DNA of 64,000 nucleotides from Phytopythium helicoides. Its lineage: Eukaryota; Oomycota; Peronosporomycetes; Pythiales; Pythiaceae. The stretch is from contig JANFNE010000076.1 in the NCBI GenBank assembly GCA_024867545.1, positions 144,501-208,500 of the forward strand, written 5' to 3'. The position numbers and the translations under genes were made by a program. A model generated the notes under the pieces. It was given only the letters and a program-made list of their open reading frames with translations, was not told where the DNA came from and ran no database searches. Shown here one piece after another: positions 11,619-21,147 of the stretch; the first letter of the stretch is position 1; the number at the start of each line of letters is the position of its first letter.

Positions 11619-12213
11619 TTACACGGCATGGTCCTTGACAGGATCCCAACTAGGGGAGCTGACCCAGTTCTCATCCAACGCATCCAGCTCTGCCACATGT
11701 TCCGCCGATAACTTCACGTTCACAGACTCCAGGTTCGAAAGAATTCGATCCTCCTTCACCGACTTCGGAAGCGGGATCCAACCCTTCGACAGACTGTAAG
11801 CGATCAACACCTGCGCCACTGTCGCGTTCACTTCACTACATACCAATGCGAAGAAGCGTCGGGTCCGACATCTTGAGTCCACGAGCCAACGGCGAGTACG
11901 CCTGTAGAAGGACACCCTCACTCTCGAAGAAACGAACCAACTCCGACCGCGTGAGCCACGGATGCAGTTCGATCTGGTTGACCGCTGGTTTGACGCGGAA
12001 GGTCTCGGCGAGTTTCTTGTAGTGCGCCTCACCAAAGTTGGAGACGCCAATGTCTTTCAGCACACCCTCCGTCTTAAGGTCTTCGAGTGCTCGCCAGGTG
12101 TCAGCACGTGTGGCCGAGTCGCCAGGTGCATGAAGCAGGTAGAGGTCAATGTATCCGAGTCCGAGTCGCTCGTTGCTGGCACGAGTCGCCGCGATGGCAT
12201 TGTTGTATCTAGA
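11619..12213 (-). pseudogene. Aldo-keto reductase, 5'-truncated and frameshifted
   Basis: Homology starts abruptly after an in-frame TAG (12216-12214) with NERLGLGYIDLYLLHAPGD. It continues through DIGVSNFGEAHYKKL and NQIELHPW to LQAYSPLARG. Near 11850 the frame shifts by one, and the gene resumes with VAQVLIAYSLSKGWIPLPKS and ends at 11619. These are the second-half motifs of the AKR family, which are NADPH-dependent carbonyl reductases with a TIM barrel. The catalytic His (LLHAP) remains, but the first part carrying Asp, Tyr and Lys is missing. With truncation plus frameshift it cannot encode an active enzyme. It sits on the border between the repeat-rich segment and the gene island. Confidence 0.85.
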
Positions 12214-12216
12214 CTA

Positions 12217-13599
12217 TATGGCGTTTGGCATCCAAATCATTACGGGCATCAGTGTGTCCGTCCCAGAGTGCCATGGGAATTCACATTCGCATCATGACCG
12301 ATCAAATTGGTGTGAATGTTCATCAATGGACTCGAGGAGGTGTTCGAGCAAGACCGCCTCGAGTATGGATCTACACGAGCTCATTTGCACAGAGAGCGAG
12401 CCAGATATTGAGCATCATGAGGTGTCGACGCGGTCGAGTCGACCTGCAAGATCTCTCGGGCTTCGCCGCGCGCTCATTGGTAGCTTCGTGGATGCCAACG
12501 CGCAGGCTCGCAAGGCTGCCTCCTCGCTCCATTCCTCTTCGCAATACAAGTGTCGAGTCCTGGGTGCTCATCAGCCCATTGGAAAGTAGAGGGTGCCATC
12601 CCTCCTTGTTCATCATGCTTCACATACACTTTGCAAGTAAAAAGGGAGGGATGTCATCGAAGCGTGAGGACTTCAACTTGCGAGGGCGAGGCATTCGACG
12701 CCAAGCTCTCTTCTCCTCAGTTGGCAAGTTTCAAGATGGAGCTCAAGCGACTGCTCTCTGCGGTCCACGACCCAGGGCCACGCGTTTGAGGATCCACCGC
12801 GCTAGGAGACCAAGGCGAAGACAAAACCTCTCGTGATCTAAAGCAGACCCACGGCTCAGCTGGATCCAGACATTCGCGAATCCAAGCGCCTCGCCTCGGC
12901 TTCAGCTGCACGTCCAAGCTCAAGATTTTCACGGAGGCTCAAGCGGCGGCTCCATCGGACGCTTGCGAAAACCAAGCTGCGTCTATCTGCTTCTGCTTAG
13001 CCACGCTCGAGAGCTGCGTCGATGAGCGAGTGTCATGTGCTAGCGAAAACCAAGCAACGCGCGCGACGTTCAGCTTGACGACTCCAGCACGAGAGGGGAC
13101 ATGTCTTCGCAACTTCGGTCGACATGCGCGGCAAGCCAGCTTCCTCCCGGACTACAGCGGGGCGTCTCAGACGTATGCAGTTGAGCAGACTCTAGTCTCT
13201 CGCTGCGCGGCGCAGTGCTCCGCACTCGCCGTGAAATCTAGTTAGGTATAGTGTAGCTACTGTGGTACACCTCATGTGTGCACTAAGGGAACAGTGCCTC
13301 TCACGGGCTGCTGAAAGCGATTTGGATACGTTCATCAAGCCCGCACCATGCAACCAATGAGTTCTCGTCAAGCTTTCAACGTGCCCGAGGACTCTAGCAG
13401 CGCTTTTGAGTCGCCTAGGCTGTCCTCATGGCCCTCGGTTCCTTGCTGGGCGCCTGGTACTCCATGCAAGTGAGAAACAAGCGTGTCATGCAGAGACAGT
13501 TGCTCGCAGTTCATGGGGTTTTGTCGAAGGGGTTAGTGGCGAAACAGACTGTACGTAGTTGATGGGCTTCCGCTTCCGGTACGGTGATCCTACCGTCGC
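12217..13599. other. Intergenic DNA, no gene recognised
   Basis: 1.4 kb without a supported gene. One perfect 9-bp inverted repeat (CATCCCTCC at 12597-12605 and its complement at 12645-12653) could be a hairpin or the remains of a small inverted-repeat element. The phrase GCGAAAACCAAGC occurs twice, near 12965 and 13044. Confidence 0.4.
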
Positions 13600-14568
13600 T
13601 CACTGGATGAGCTGCTCCGCGAGGGCCTTGATCTCGGCGTAGCGCTCCGTCTTGGCCTTCCACTCGTCGGGGATGGCGGTTTCAACTCCTCCCTGCTTGG
13701 CAGTCGCCGCGGCGGCCGCGACCGCGCCAACCACGATGGAACGGCTGCAGTTGTCTCCGCCCGCGAGCATGTTGGCGCGCACGGCGTCTTCGTAGCCGCC
13801 ACCGGTCGAGAGCAGCACGTAGAGCGAGCCCTGCAGCGAGCCTGGCACTGGACAGGCCTTTCCAAACTCGCTGATGGCCGCTGTGGAGTCCGGGAAGCGC
13901 TGCGCGTCCACAGCGTCCACCACCTGCTGGATCGTTGCGCGCGTGGCCTCGCCCACGTTCTCGTCCGAGGCGAGCGCGCGCACGGCAGCCGAGACGTCGG
14001 CGCCGTCCACGACCCGGCGCAGCAGCACAGCCACGGCTACGGCCGCGTCCTCAGCCTCGACGCCGATCTGGTGCACGCGTGTGGCGTCGCGCACAACGGT
14101 CAGGAGCTCAGGAAGCGTGGCGTCTCGGTAGCGCGCGACGAGTACTGGCGTCTTGATAGCGCCATGCAGGTCCTTGCTCTCGCTGGCGAGCTCGGGCACG
14201 TGCTTGCCGGCGTCGCCCTTGGCCACCAGCTCCTTGAAGACGTGATTGAGGCGGCCCTCGTAACTCTTGGCAGCGCGATAGGACGCGTCGCCGTAGGCTT
14301 CGGCGTCGAACGCGCCGCGCTCGGCCACGAAGCGCAGCAGCGGCAGCACCTCGTCGCCGTAGGGCGATAGCGCGCCGCTGGCGTACTCGTAGAACGGACA
14401 GGCCGGCGGCTCGTGGAACTCTGGCGCGCTGGGGCGCGCGGCGACGAGCGCGCGCAGCTTGTCGGCGTCGTAGATCCAGTGGAGCCCCATGCTGGCGGCG
14501 TCGGCCACGAACCCGCCGAGCACGGCGGCGGTGGCGGCTGCGGCGCGCGAGGCGGCGGGCGGCGACAT
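13600..14568 (-). CDS. ADP-ribosylglycohydrolase-fold protein, J1-crystallin/SelJ-like
   Basis: A single-exon, 322-residue protein with an ATG at 14568. The N-terminal GGFVADAASMGLHWIYD corresponds to the first metal-site helix of the ARH fold, and GGDNCSRSIVVGA near residue 268 corresponds to the C-terminal metal motif. The GGDN-x-SR form, instead of GGDTDT, points to the J1-crystallin/selenoprotein J branch of the family and not to a classical ADP-ribosyl-arginine hydrolase. Cys occupies the position after Asn. The substrate of this branch is unknown. No signal peptide or membrane segment is seen. The gene is divergent from the small membrane-protein gene, with 338 bp between the two start codons. 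Confidence 0.8.
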   Translation of the reverse strand: MSPPAASRAAAATAAVLGGFVADAASMGLHWIYDADKLRALVAARPSAPEFHEPPACPFYEYASGALSPYGDEVLPLLRFVAERGAFDAEAYGDASYRAAKSYEGRLNHVFKELVAKGDAGKHVPELASESKDLHGAIKTPVLVARYRDATLPELLTVVRDATRVHQIGVEAEDAAVAVAVLLRRVVDGADVSAAVRALASDENVGEATRATIQQVVDAVDAQRFPDSTAAISEFGKACPVPGSLQGSLYVLLSTGGGYEDAVRANMLAGGDNCSRSIVVGAVAAAAATAKQGGVETAIPDEWKAKTERYAEIKALAEQLIQ

Positions 14569-14906
14569 GCTGGGCGGCGAGGCGCTGGGCTGGCGCTGGG
14601 CTGGGCTGGGCTGGGGAGGCGCGCGGCTGGTGCGGGCGCGGCGAGTTGGAGAGTGAGGAGCAACCTTGAAGGAGCGGCCGGCGCAAGATTGCGTACGCCG
14701 CCGTCATTCTCGGGAGCGGCCGCCACGTAAACTGCGCGGCGGCCGGGCGGATGACGCGACCGGAGATCGCGAACCTCCTCCCGCCGGAGCCTCGCGGTCG
14801 CCGGCGGCGTCCGAAGTCGCCAGCGACGACGCGCGGCTACCACCTCTGGACGCGCGGGTATCAGCCCGCCCCGACGCGCGCGCCGCGGTGGTCCACTCGA
14901 GCGAAC
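14569..14906. promoter_or_regulatory. Shared intergenic region of two divergent genes
   Basis: 338 GC-rich bases separate the start codons at 14568 (-) and 14907 (+). A TCATTCT near 14704 fits the oomycete initiator core YCAYTYY on the + strand. This is a weak match, not proof of a start site. Confidence 0.3.
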
Positions 14907-15275
14907 ATGGCGCGCAGCAGGCCCCGCGGCCGCAACGGCGGCGTGGTGCTGGGCGTGGTGACGGTGGCCGCCGCCTTCTTCTCCATCCCATTCGCGGCGC
15001 ACTACGCCAAGGTGCGCGCTGCGACTGCGAGCGGCGCCTGAGCCGCCCGCCCACTGACGCGTCCCCCGCAGAGAGACAACCTGCACACGACGCCCAAGGC
15101 GCTCAACGCCACGCAGGTGCGCCGCGGCGCGTACCTCAACACGGGCTCCAAGGACGCGGGCGCAGACCCGGACTGGGACACGGACTCGCACACGTACCGC
15201 GGGCGCGAGCGCCGCCGCCAGCAGCAGCTGCGCCAGCGAGAGAAGGAGGCAAACGCTCAGCGCGACGACGAGTGA
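14907..15275 (+). CDS. Small single-pass membrane protein, conserved but uncharacterised
   Basis: Two exons (14907-15011 and 15072-15275) with a 60-nt GT-AG intron in phase 0 give 102 residues. An Arg-rich start (MARSRPRGRNGG) is followed by one hydrophobic segment (VVLGVVTVAAAFFSIPFAA, residues 13-31), then HYAKRDNLHTTPKALNATQ and a motif RGAYLNTGSKDAGADPDWD, and a charged Arg/Gln/Glu tail. The RGxYxNxGSxDxGxDPDW block resembles that of small eukaryotic proteins of unknown function. Topology and size are also compatible with a small mitochondrial inner-membrane factor, but I do not claim a specific one. The stop lies 70 bp from the convergent NAT10 stop. Confidence 0.7.
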
Positions 15276-15345
15276 GCGAGCCCAAGGCGAGTCACAGGCG
15301 TCTATTATCCAGATACATGCAAGGACATACACCGCCCACGGAAGC

Positions 15346-18300
15346 CTACAGGTTGGCGTACTTCTTGCTCTTCTTGCTCTTCTTCTTGCCCTTGCCGTCG
15401 TCTTCGGCCTCGCGCTTGTGCTTCTTCTTGCCGCCCTCGGGATCCCCCTTGCTCTCCTTCTTGCTCTTCTTGCTGCTCTTGACCTGCACGACGCCGCTGC
15501 CAGCACCAGACGCCAGCGCGGCGTCCCACTCAGCCTCATCGCCCTTAACCGCGTACTTCATCAGGTCCAGCTGGTCCAGCACGGCCGCAGCCACGGCGGC
15601 GCGCCGCTTGCCGTCCTTGTCGGCGTCCGCGCGCATCTCGTCGGCCAGCGAGTCCTCGGTCGGCGCCATGGCTGCGCCAGCAGCAGCCACACGCGCAATC
15701 TTGCCATCCTGCTCGCGCTGCTCGTCCTCAAGCTGCTTGGCCAGCACGCCTTCAATCTGCGAAAGGAACTTGCGGATCGCCTTGTTGAACAGCGCCAGGA
15801 GCTGGTTGGACGGCACGCCTAGCTCCTTTTGGATCACATCCACCGACTGGTGCTGCAGCCCGATGCTCACGAGAATTGCGCGCTGAAGGTATGACAGCGT
15901 CATTTGCGGCAGGCGCTGCAAGAAGTACAGCCGAGCGAGCGTTGGCACAAGGTCCACAATCATATGGTAGTCCACGAGGTTCTTGGCGTACGACTTGAGC
16001 CGCTTCACGTCGTACGGCGTCAGCACCATGCCAAGCTCCTGCGCGCTGATCTGACCCGTCGCACTGCGCTGCAGTTGCTGCGGCTTCGCCGACTCATCCT
16101 CGCCTTCACTAGTGTCCTTCTCACCCTTCTCGTCACTCGTCAGCAGGCTGAGCGACAGCGCACCCGGGAAGACCGAGAACTCGTACGACAGCAGTGACAC
16201 AAACCGCCGGCGAGCGTCGGCGACAAACTCGTCCAGCCAACCGCTAGCCGGCGCCTCGGGAAGGTCGTCGCAGCGTAGTGCACGCAACATGATGGCCGTG
16301 TGCTCGCCCGTCAGCTCATTGGCTGTCTGTCGAATGTACACGGAGCGCAGCTGAGCACGCGACCAAAAGTTGTGCAGAGGTAGCGTCAGACCGAACGACG
16401 TGCCAAACCAGTGCAGACGCTCGCACGGTCGCTCTTCAACAGGAAGCAGTAGCGGTGGGAGTGTCTTGCGGGGCTTGATCTTCTCCACCAGGAGCTGCTT
16501 GTCCTCGTCATCGTCCCCAGTCTTGTTATCATCCTCCTCCTTCTCAGCGGCATCCTTGTCGTCGCTAGTTGCCACGTCGGACGTGATATCGCCCTGGTAG
16601 TAGCGAGAGAGAAGTTCGATCGCGCGTGAGCCGTAGCCCATACCGGTCACGTCCGGATGGGTCGCTATACGCACGACTCGCGCGCCAGAAAGCGATGCGA
16701 ATTCGGTATCCTGGAACTGCTGAGCCACCGTCCATGGGATGAGATCACCTGACGCGCGCTGCCCGCGAGCGAGCTGCGCGCGCACCGATTCCTTGGAAAT
16801 TTCACCCTCAAGGGCGACCTGAACAACACACAGCACATCTGGGAGCTGACCAGCGTTGCCTTGCTCCTCTGCTCCAGGGCCCAAGAGCACGAACACATGG
16901 TGAGCCGGTGCGTCGGACAGGAGCTGCAGGTCGTTCGGCTGGTTCTTGTAGTGCGAAGACACGTACAACGACATGATGCGCTGCAGGAAGCTCTCCGAGA
17001 GCTTGTGGTACGAGAACAGAGAGTCACGATTGACGTAGTACAGCTCGCAGTCGCGCGGGTGCGGAGTACCCGCAACCAGTCGGTGCGACGAGTTCGTTGC
17101 ATCGAGGCACAGCAGGTCGTTGAGCCACTTCTCGACCGGGTCGTTCTGCGCATAACGAATCGGGATCTCCAGCGTCACCTCACGCAACACGCGCGCGTTC
17201 GAGCTCGTGGCGGCCAGATTGCCAGTCGCGGCTGCGTGTGCTGCGTTGCTGGCAGCCTGCCATCGCTCTTCGTGCAGCTTCCGCTCACCCTTGCGTTTCT
17301 TGTTGTCACCCTGCACGCCCGATGCTGCGCTCGCAGCTGCATGCGCAACAGCAGCGCCTCCACTGCCCTGCTGCTCGCGAAGCTTCTGGATGAGCTTGAG
17401 CGACAGCGAGCGGCCCGTGCCTTCGTAGCCGTTGACAGTCGACGACATGAAGACAAGGTAGGGGCCAAGGAGCTTCTTGACAACCGGGAGGGGGATAGCA
17501 GCTGCCTCGTCGATGGCGACGAGCTCTGCCTGCGCGAGCTTCTCATGCTGCGTGGGTGGGATGTACTGGATCGTCTGGCGGTGCTCACGGAAGATGTTGA
17601 CACGCACAATGGCGCCGTGGTAGTCCGGGTTGGTGCTTTGAACGATCTCATAGTCGAGATGTTCCTTGTACTTGAGGGCGTCGAAGCCCTTGAAGATAAA
17701 GTCGAACACGGTCTGCAGGTTCTCGGGCGTGGGCGCCGTCACAAAGATGTTGCTGTAGCCGTAGGCGACCGAGGCGGCGAGCGCCATGCCAAGCGCAGCC
17801 GACTTTCCACGACCACGCGCGGCCGTGAGCGTGACGGTGGAGCGCAGCGTCTTCTCGGCGATGGCTTCGACGAAAGTGAGGATAGCCTTTGCCTGGTCGA
17901 GCGTACGCGCCTGCTCGACGAGCGCGCCAACAGGCTGCGTCTCGCGCAGCGACTGCTGCAGCTCACGAAGCTCGAGTTGGTCTGGCGAGTTGGCGCTCTC
18001 GGTGCCGGGCGGCAGCGGCACGAGCTTGCGCGCGTGCTTGGAGATAGGCAGCACGTTGAGTTCGTCGTCGAGCACAAGGCAGCGCGAGCAGGAGGCGAGC
18101 GAGAGGATAAAGCGCTCATTGAAGCGCGCGACGACGTCCTGGTGCGACTCGGTGCGGAAGCGCGAGTGCACGTCCATGCTCATGGTGTAGAGCTGGCGCA
18201 GGCTGGACATGGTGCGCAGCAGCAGCACGACGACGCCGCCGCCCTCGACCGTCTCGATGGTTCGCGCGAGGATGTTGGGCGTGACGGCCTCGAAGTCCTG

Positions 18301-18669
18301 CAGCACGCACATGCCGTAGGTGCTACCGAGCACCTTGTGGGTGTCCTTGTAGTAGCACCAGCGGATGTCGGTGGAGGAGATGAATAGCTCGAAGGGGTCC
18401 TCCTTGGTGGCGTCGTAGAGTCCGCGCTGCTGCTGCTTCTTGATCTGGCGCATGCGCTTCTGTCGGTGCGTGGAGAAGCCGAGCTCCTTCTTGTAGCACC
18501 AGAGCACCTTGGGGCGCGCCTTGACCGCGGCCTTGGACAGCATGTAGTGCAGGTTGGCCACCTGGTCCTTGCCGTGGTCGCCCACAAGCACCACGAACGA
18601 CCGGAAGTTCTCGGCCAGGCAGTTCTCCAGCAGCACGCGCACGCGCGCGTCCACCTTCTTCTTCACCAT
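15346..18669 (-). CDS. NAT10: RNA cytidine acetyltransferase NAT10/Kre33
   Basis: A single-exon gene of 1,107 residues. The start is taken at the ATG at 18669 (MVKKKVDARVRVLLENCL), which matches the family N-terminus. An upstream in-frame ATG at 18744 would add 25 unrelated residues. The order is as in human NAT10 and yeast Kre33: N-terminal DUF1726 block (VVLVGDHGKDQVANLHYML, KVLWCYKKELGFSTHR), helicase-like module with Walker A GRGKSAALG near residue 287, GNAT module with acetyl-CoA loop HPDVTGMGYGSRA near 676, then the tRNA-binding part and a Lys-rich nucleolar-type tail. The enzyme makes N4-acetylcytidine in 18S rRNA and, with a THUMP partner, in Ser/Leu tRNAs, using ATP and acetyl-CoA. 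An acidic insertion follows the GNAT loop. It is longer than the roughly 1,025-1,060 usual for the family, mainly from this insertion and the tail. Confidence 0.95.
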   Translation of the reverse strand: MVKKKVDARVRVLLENCLAENFRSFVVLVGDHGKDQVANLHYMLSKAAVKARPKVLWCYKKELGFSTHRQKRMRQIKKQQQRGLYDATKEDPFELFISSTDIRWCYYKDTHKVLGSTYGMCVLQDFEAVTPNILARTIETVEGGGVVVLLLRTMSSLRQLYTMSMDVHSRFRTESHQDVVARFNERFILSLASCSRCLVLDDELNVLPISKHARKLVPLPPGTESANSPDQLELRELQQSLRETQPVGALVEQARTLDQAKAILTFVEAIAEKTLRSTVTLTAARGRGKSAALGMALAASVAYGYSNIFVTAPTPENLQTVFDFIFKGFDALKYKEHLDYEIVQSTNPDYHGAIVRVNIFREHRQTIQYIPPTQHEKLAQAELVAIDEAAAIPLPVVKKLLGPYLVFMSSTVNGYEGTGRSLSLKLIQKLREQQGSGGAAVAHAAASAASGVQGDNKKRKGERKLHEERWQAASNAAHAAATGNLAATSSNARVLREVTLEIPIRYAQNDPVEKWLNDLLCLDATNSSHRLVAGTPHPRDCELYYVNRDSLFSYHKLSESFLQRIMSLYVSSHYKNQPNDLQLLSDAPAHHVFVLLGPGAEEQGNAGQLPDVLCVVQVALEGEISKESVRAQLARGQRASGDLIPWTVAQQFQDTEFASLSGARVVRIATHPDVTGMGYGSRAIELLSRYYQGDITSDVATSDDKDAAEKEEDDNKTGDDDEDKQLLVEKIKPRKTLPPLLLPVEERPCERLHWFGTSFGLTLPLHNFWSRAQLRSVYIRQTANELTGEHTAIMLRALRCDDLPEAPASGWLDEFVADARRRFVSLLSYEFSVFPGALSLSLLTSDEKGEKDTSEGEDESAKPQQLQRSATGQISAQELGMVLTPYDVKRLKSYAKNLVDYHMIVDLVPTLARLYFLQRLPQMTLSYLQRAILVSIGLQHQSVDVIQKELGVPSNQLLALFNKAIRKFLSQIEGVLAKQLEDEQREQDGKIARVAAAGAAMAPTEDSLADEMRADADKDGKRRAAVAAAVLDQLDLMKYAVKGDEAEWDAALASGAGSGVVQVKSSKKSKKESKGDPEGGKKKHKREAEDDGKGKKKSKKSKKYANL

Positions 18670-18855
18670 GGCCGGCGGCTGCGCTGTCGTGGCGGGTCTG
18701 GGCTCGAGGCGGCGGGAGCTCCAGAGCGGCAATGTCGAAGCCAAGGCAACGGTTGGCGCGGCGGCGAAAACCCGCTTGAACGCATACCCCTTTCAAATCG
18801 ATGCATGTTCAAACGGCTCACTACCGGTGGCCACCCTTGCAACTGCATGCCGCGC

Positions 18856-21051
18856 TCAGCCCCCGCGCGAGTCGCGCCGGGGCAGCGGGCGCAGCAGGCG
18901 GCGCTGGAAGTCGGCGCGCGAGATACGCAGGCAGCGCGCGGGCGCCTCATGCGAGGAGCGCGCCGACACGTCGGCCAGGTAGAGCCCCTCCTGCGTGACG
19001 AGCGCGTCGGCAGCCAGCGCCGTCCAGGGCCCCGCGGCGCGCGCTGGCGGCAGGCGACAGGCGGTCAGCCAGGCGACAGGCGCGACTCACGCGGCGCACG
19101 CACCGTTGCCGTCGGCGTCCGTGACCAGCAGGCGACCGTCCAGCACCACGAGGCAGTGCGCGGACGCGCAGCCGCGCTCCAGTAGTCGCTCGGGCGCGCG
19201 CGCGGGCTCCAGCTGAAGCGTGGGGCACGACCCCAGGAACGCGGCCAGCTGCGCGGCGCTCGGCGGCGCACCGCGGCTCGTCGGCGCACGGAACGCAGCG
19301 TTCGTCTCCTGCAGGTGCCGCGCGAGCGCCTCCATCTGTCGCAGCACCCGAGTGAGTCGCGCAACTAGCAGCCTACAGACGCGACAGAGCGACCTACGTC
19401 CGTGGTGTCGCCCTCCGGTAGCTGCATAGCGTCCAGCCCCAGCCGCCCTGAGTCCGCGTAAAGGCGGAAGGCGCGGCGGCGGCGAGGCACCAGCGCCTGA
19501 TCGGCCGGCGCGCCGGCGTCGCGCTCGTCCAGGATCTCGTCCTGCAGGATCTCCTCCAGCACGTCCTCGAACGTAACGATGCCCAGGAGCCGCGGCTCGG
19601 CTCGGGCCGCATCGCTCGCGTCGGTCGGCTCGGCCTCGCTGATCTCCTCAACTGGCACCTCGACCTGTTATGGACACGACATGGGTCAGGGGAAACTACT
19701 GTATTTCCATGCGCACATGCGGACAGGAGACGTACCGGCGGCGCGAAATCGCGGACCAGAGCCAGATGCGTGCTCTCGGTGCGGAACATTTGCAGCAAGC
19801 TGTCGAGCTTGCACTCGGGCCTGACGGTGTTCACACTCCGCCCAAACACGTGGACGAAGCTCGAGAGAGGGACATTGTCCTGCAGTAGCGATATCGAGTT
19901 CGTTCAGACGGAGAGGAACGTTCAACCCCTTGGCAACTTTTCCTACCTTTGGGTCAATGAAGATCAGGTCCTTCACGTGGATCATGGCGACCACGTCCTT
20001 GGTGACGGGATCAGTGACGAGGACGCGTGAGAACCCGCTCTCGATGATCTCGTGAATCATCTTCTGGTCCAGCAACCCGGAAATGGGCACGGTGAACAAC
20101 TCGGCGGCAGGTGTCATGATGCTCTTGGCCGTTTTCCCCCGGAAGGTCATGGCCCCACGCAGGATCTCGCTCTCCTCCTCGTCGATCATCTGTTGCTTCT
20201 GGTGGATCCCGATCATCTCGGCGAGCTGCGGGCACTCGTTAGGCATGACCATGCAGCAGAAGCCCCGAAAAAGTGAGCGAACAGACCTGGCTTTTCGTGA
20301 AGATCGTCCCGATGTCCTCCCCGAGATACCTGTCGAGCACCATGCTCACGGGCTTTGCGAACACGTAGAAGATCGCGAGCAGCACGCGAACGCACGGCAC
20401 CGCCTTGCTGCCGATGACTGGGCTCGCGCATCAAGAAGGTCGTCAGAACGCGTGGGCAGCAGCACTCGGGTCCCTCGCCACGTACCGATGGCGTGCTTGG
20501 TGCACAGCGCCTGGGGGATGATCTCGCCGAAGAGCACGATGAGCACGGTCGATACGAGGAAGCCCACGGTGCCTGCGCGCATGAGGTGAGAGCCTGCAGC
20601 AGGCGGCGGGGATGGAGAGAGGGAGGGAGCAAGACGCACCGCTCGTGAGGTCGGCCATGAGTATGGAGGTGAGCGCGTTGACCGACACGTTGCCCATGAG
20701 CAGCGTGGTGAGCAGCAGGTTGCCCTGTCGGCGGATGGGGATGATCCTGCGCGCGGCCGCGCTGTTCCTGCGCTCCTGCGCGCTCGCGAGCTCGTCCTGG
20801 CCCGCGGCCACGACGATCTCGAGCCCGATGAGGTCGAGCGACATGAGGCCGAGCCCCAGCCCCGCGAAGAGCCCCGAGAGCGCCAGTAGCGCCCCCACGG
20901 CCACCACCTGCAGCGCCAGCGCCGACGGCGCCGCCCCCGAGTCGTCGTCGGCGCGCAGCAGTCGCGAGAGCGCGCCCGGCCCCTCGCGGCGCGGCGCGAG
21001 CGCCAGCAGCGCCACCTGCGAGGCCACGGAAGCGCGGCGCAGCGCGCTCAT
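18856..21051 (-). CDS. CNNM/Mam3-type metal transporter (DUF21 + CBS pair)
   Basis: Eight exons joined by short GT-AG introns give 579 residues: 21051-20640, 20572-20486, 20417-20287, 20225-19947, 19879-19736, 19664-19398, 19335-19104 and 19043-18856. All introns are 60-71 nt and phases agree throughout. The DUF21 membrane domain includes GLFAGLGLGLMSLD and NLLLTTLLMGN, then FGEIIPQALCTKH. The CBS pair follows (MTPAAELFTVP, VKDLIFIDPK, LLGIVTFEDVLEEILQDEI). The C-terminal part resembles the cNMP-like domain of CNNM proteins. The family handles Mg2+ or other divalent cations in the plasma or vacuolar membrane; binding of ATP-Mg by the CBS pair is known for CNNMs. The start codon is 96 bp from that of the divergent giant gene. 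Confidence 0.9.
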
Positions 21052-21147
21052 GGCGAGTGGGCGAGGAGGAAACGGCCGCGCTGATGGGCCGGGTGTGCGC
21101 CACACCAGGCGTCGCTCGTTGTGATCGCGCCGCCGCTCGCCGTGGCG
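21052..21147. promoter_or_regulatory. 96-bp bidirectional promoter region
   Basis: Only 96 bp separate the start codons of the CNNM gene (-) and the giant secreted-protein gene (+). Both 5' leaders and core promoters must fit here or overlap the opposite coding sequence. No TATA box is visible. Confidence 0.5.

Noticed and set aside
14100..15539. 479-codon Arg/Ala-rich minus-strand frame
   Set aside because: It lies over the ARH-like gene, the membrane-protein gene and the NAT10 end, and has the composition of GC-rich shadow frames.
16861..18387. 508-codon + strand frame
   Set aside because: It is antisense to the NAT10 coding sequence; no domain, and explained by GC-rich codon bias.
18670..18744. 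A 25-residue N-terminal extension of NAT10 from the ATG at 18744
   Set aside because: The family N-terminus begins at MVKKKVDARV (18669); the extension has no similarity to it.
21121..21147. An earlier GTG start for the giant protein
   Set aside because: GTG is not an expected initiator here; ATG at 21148 leads directly into the signal peptide.
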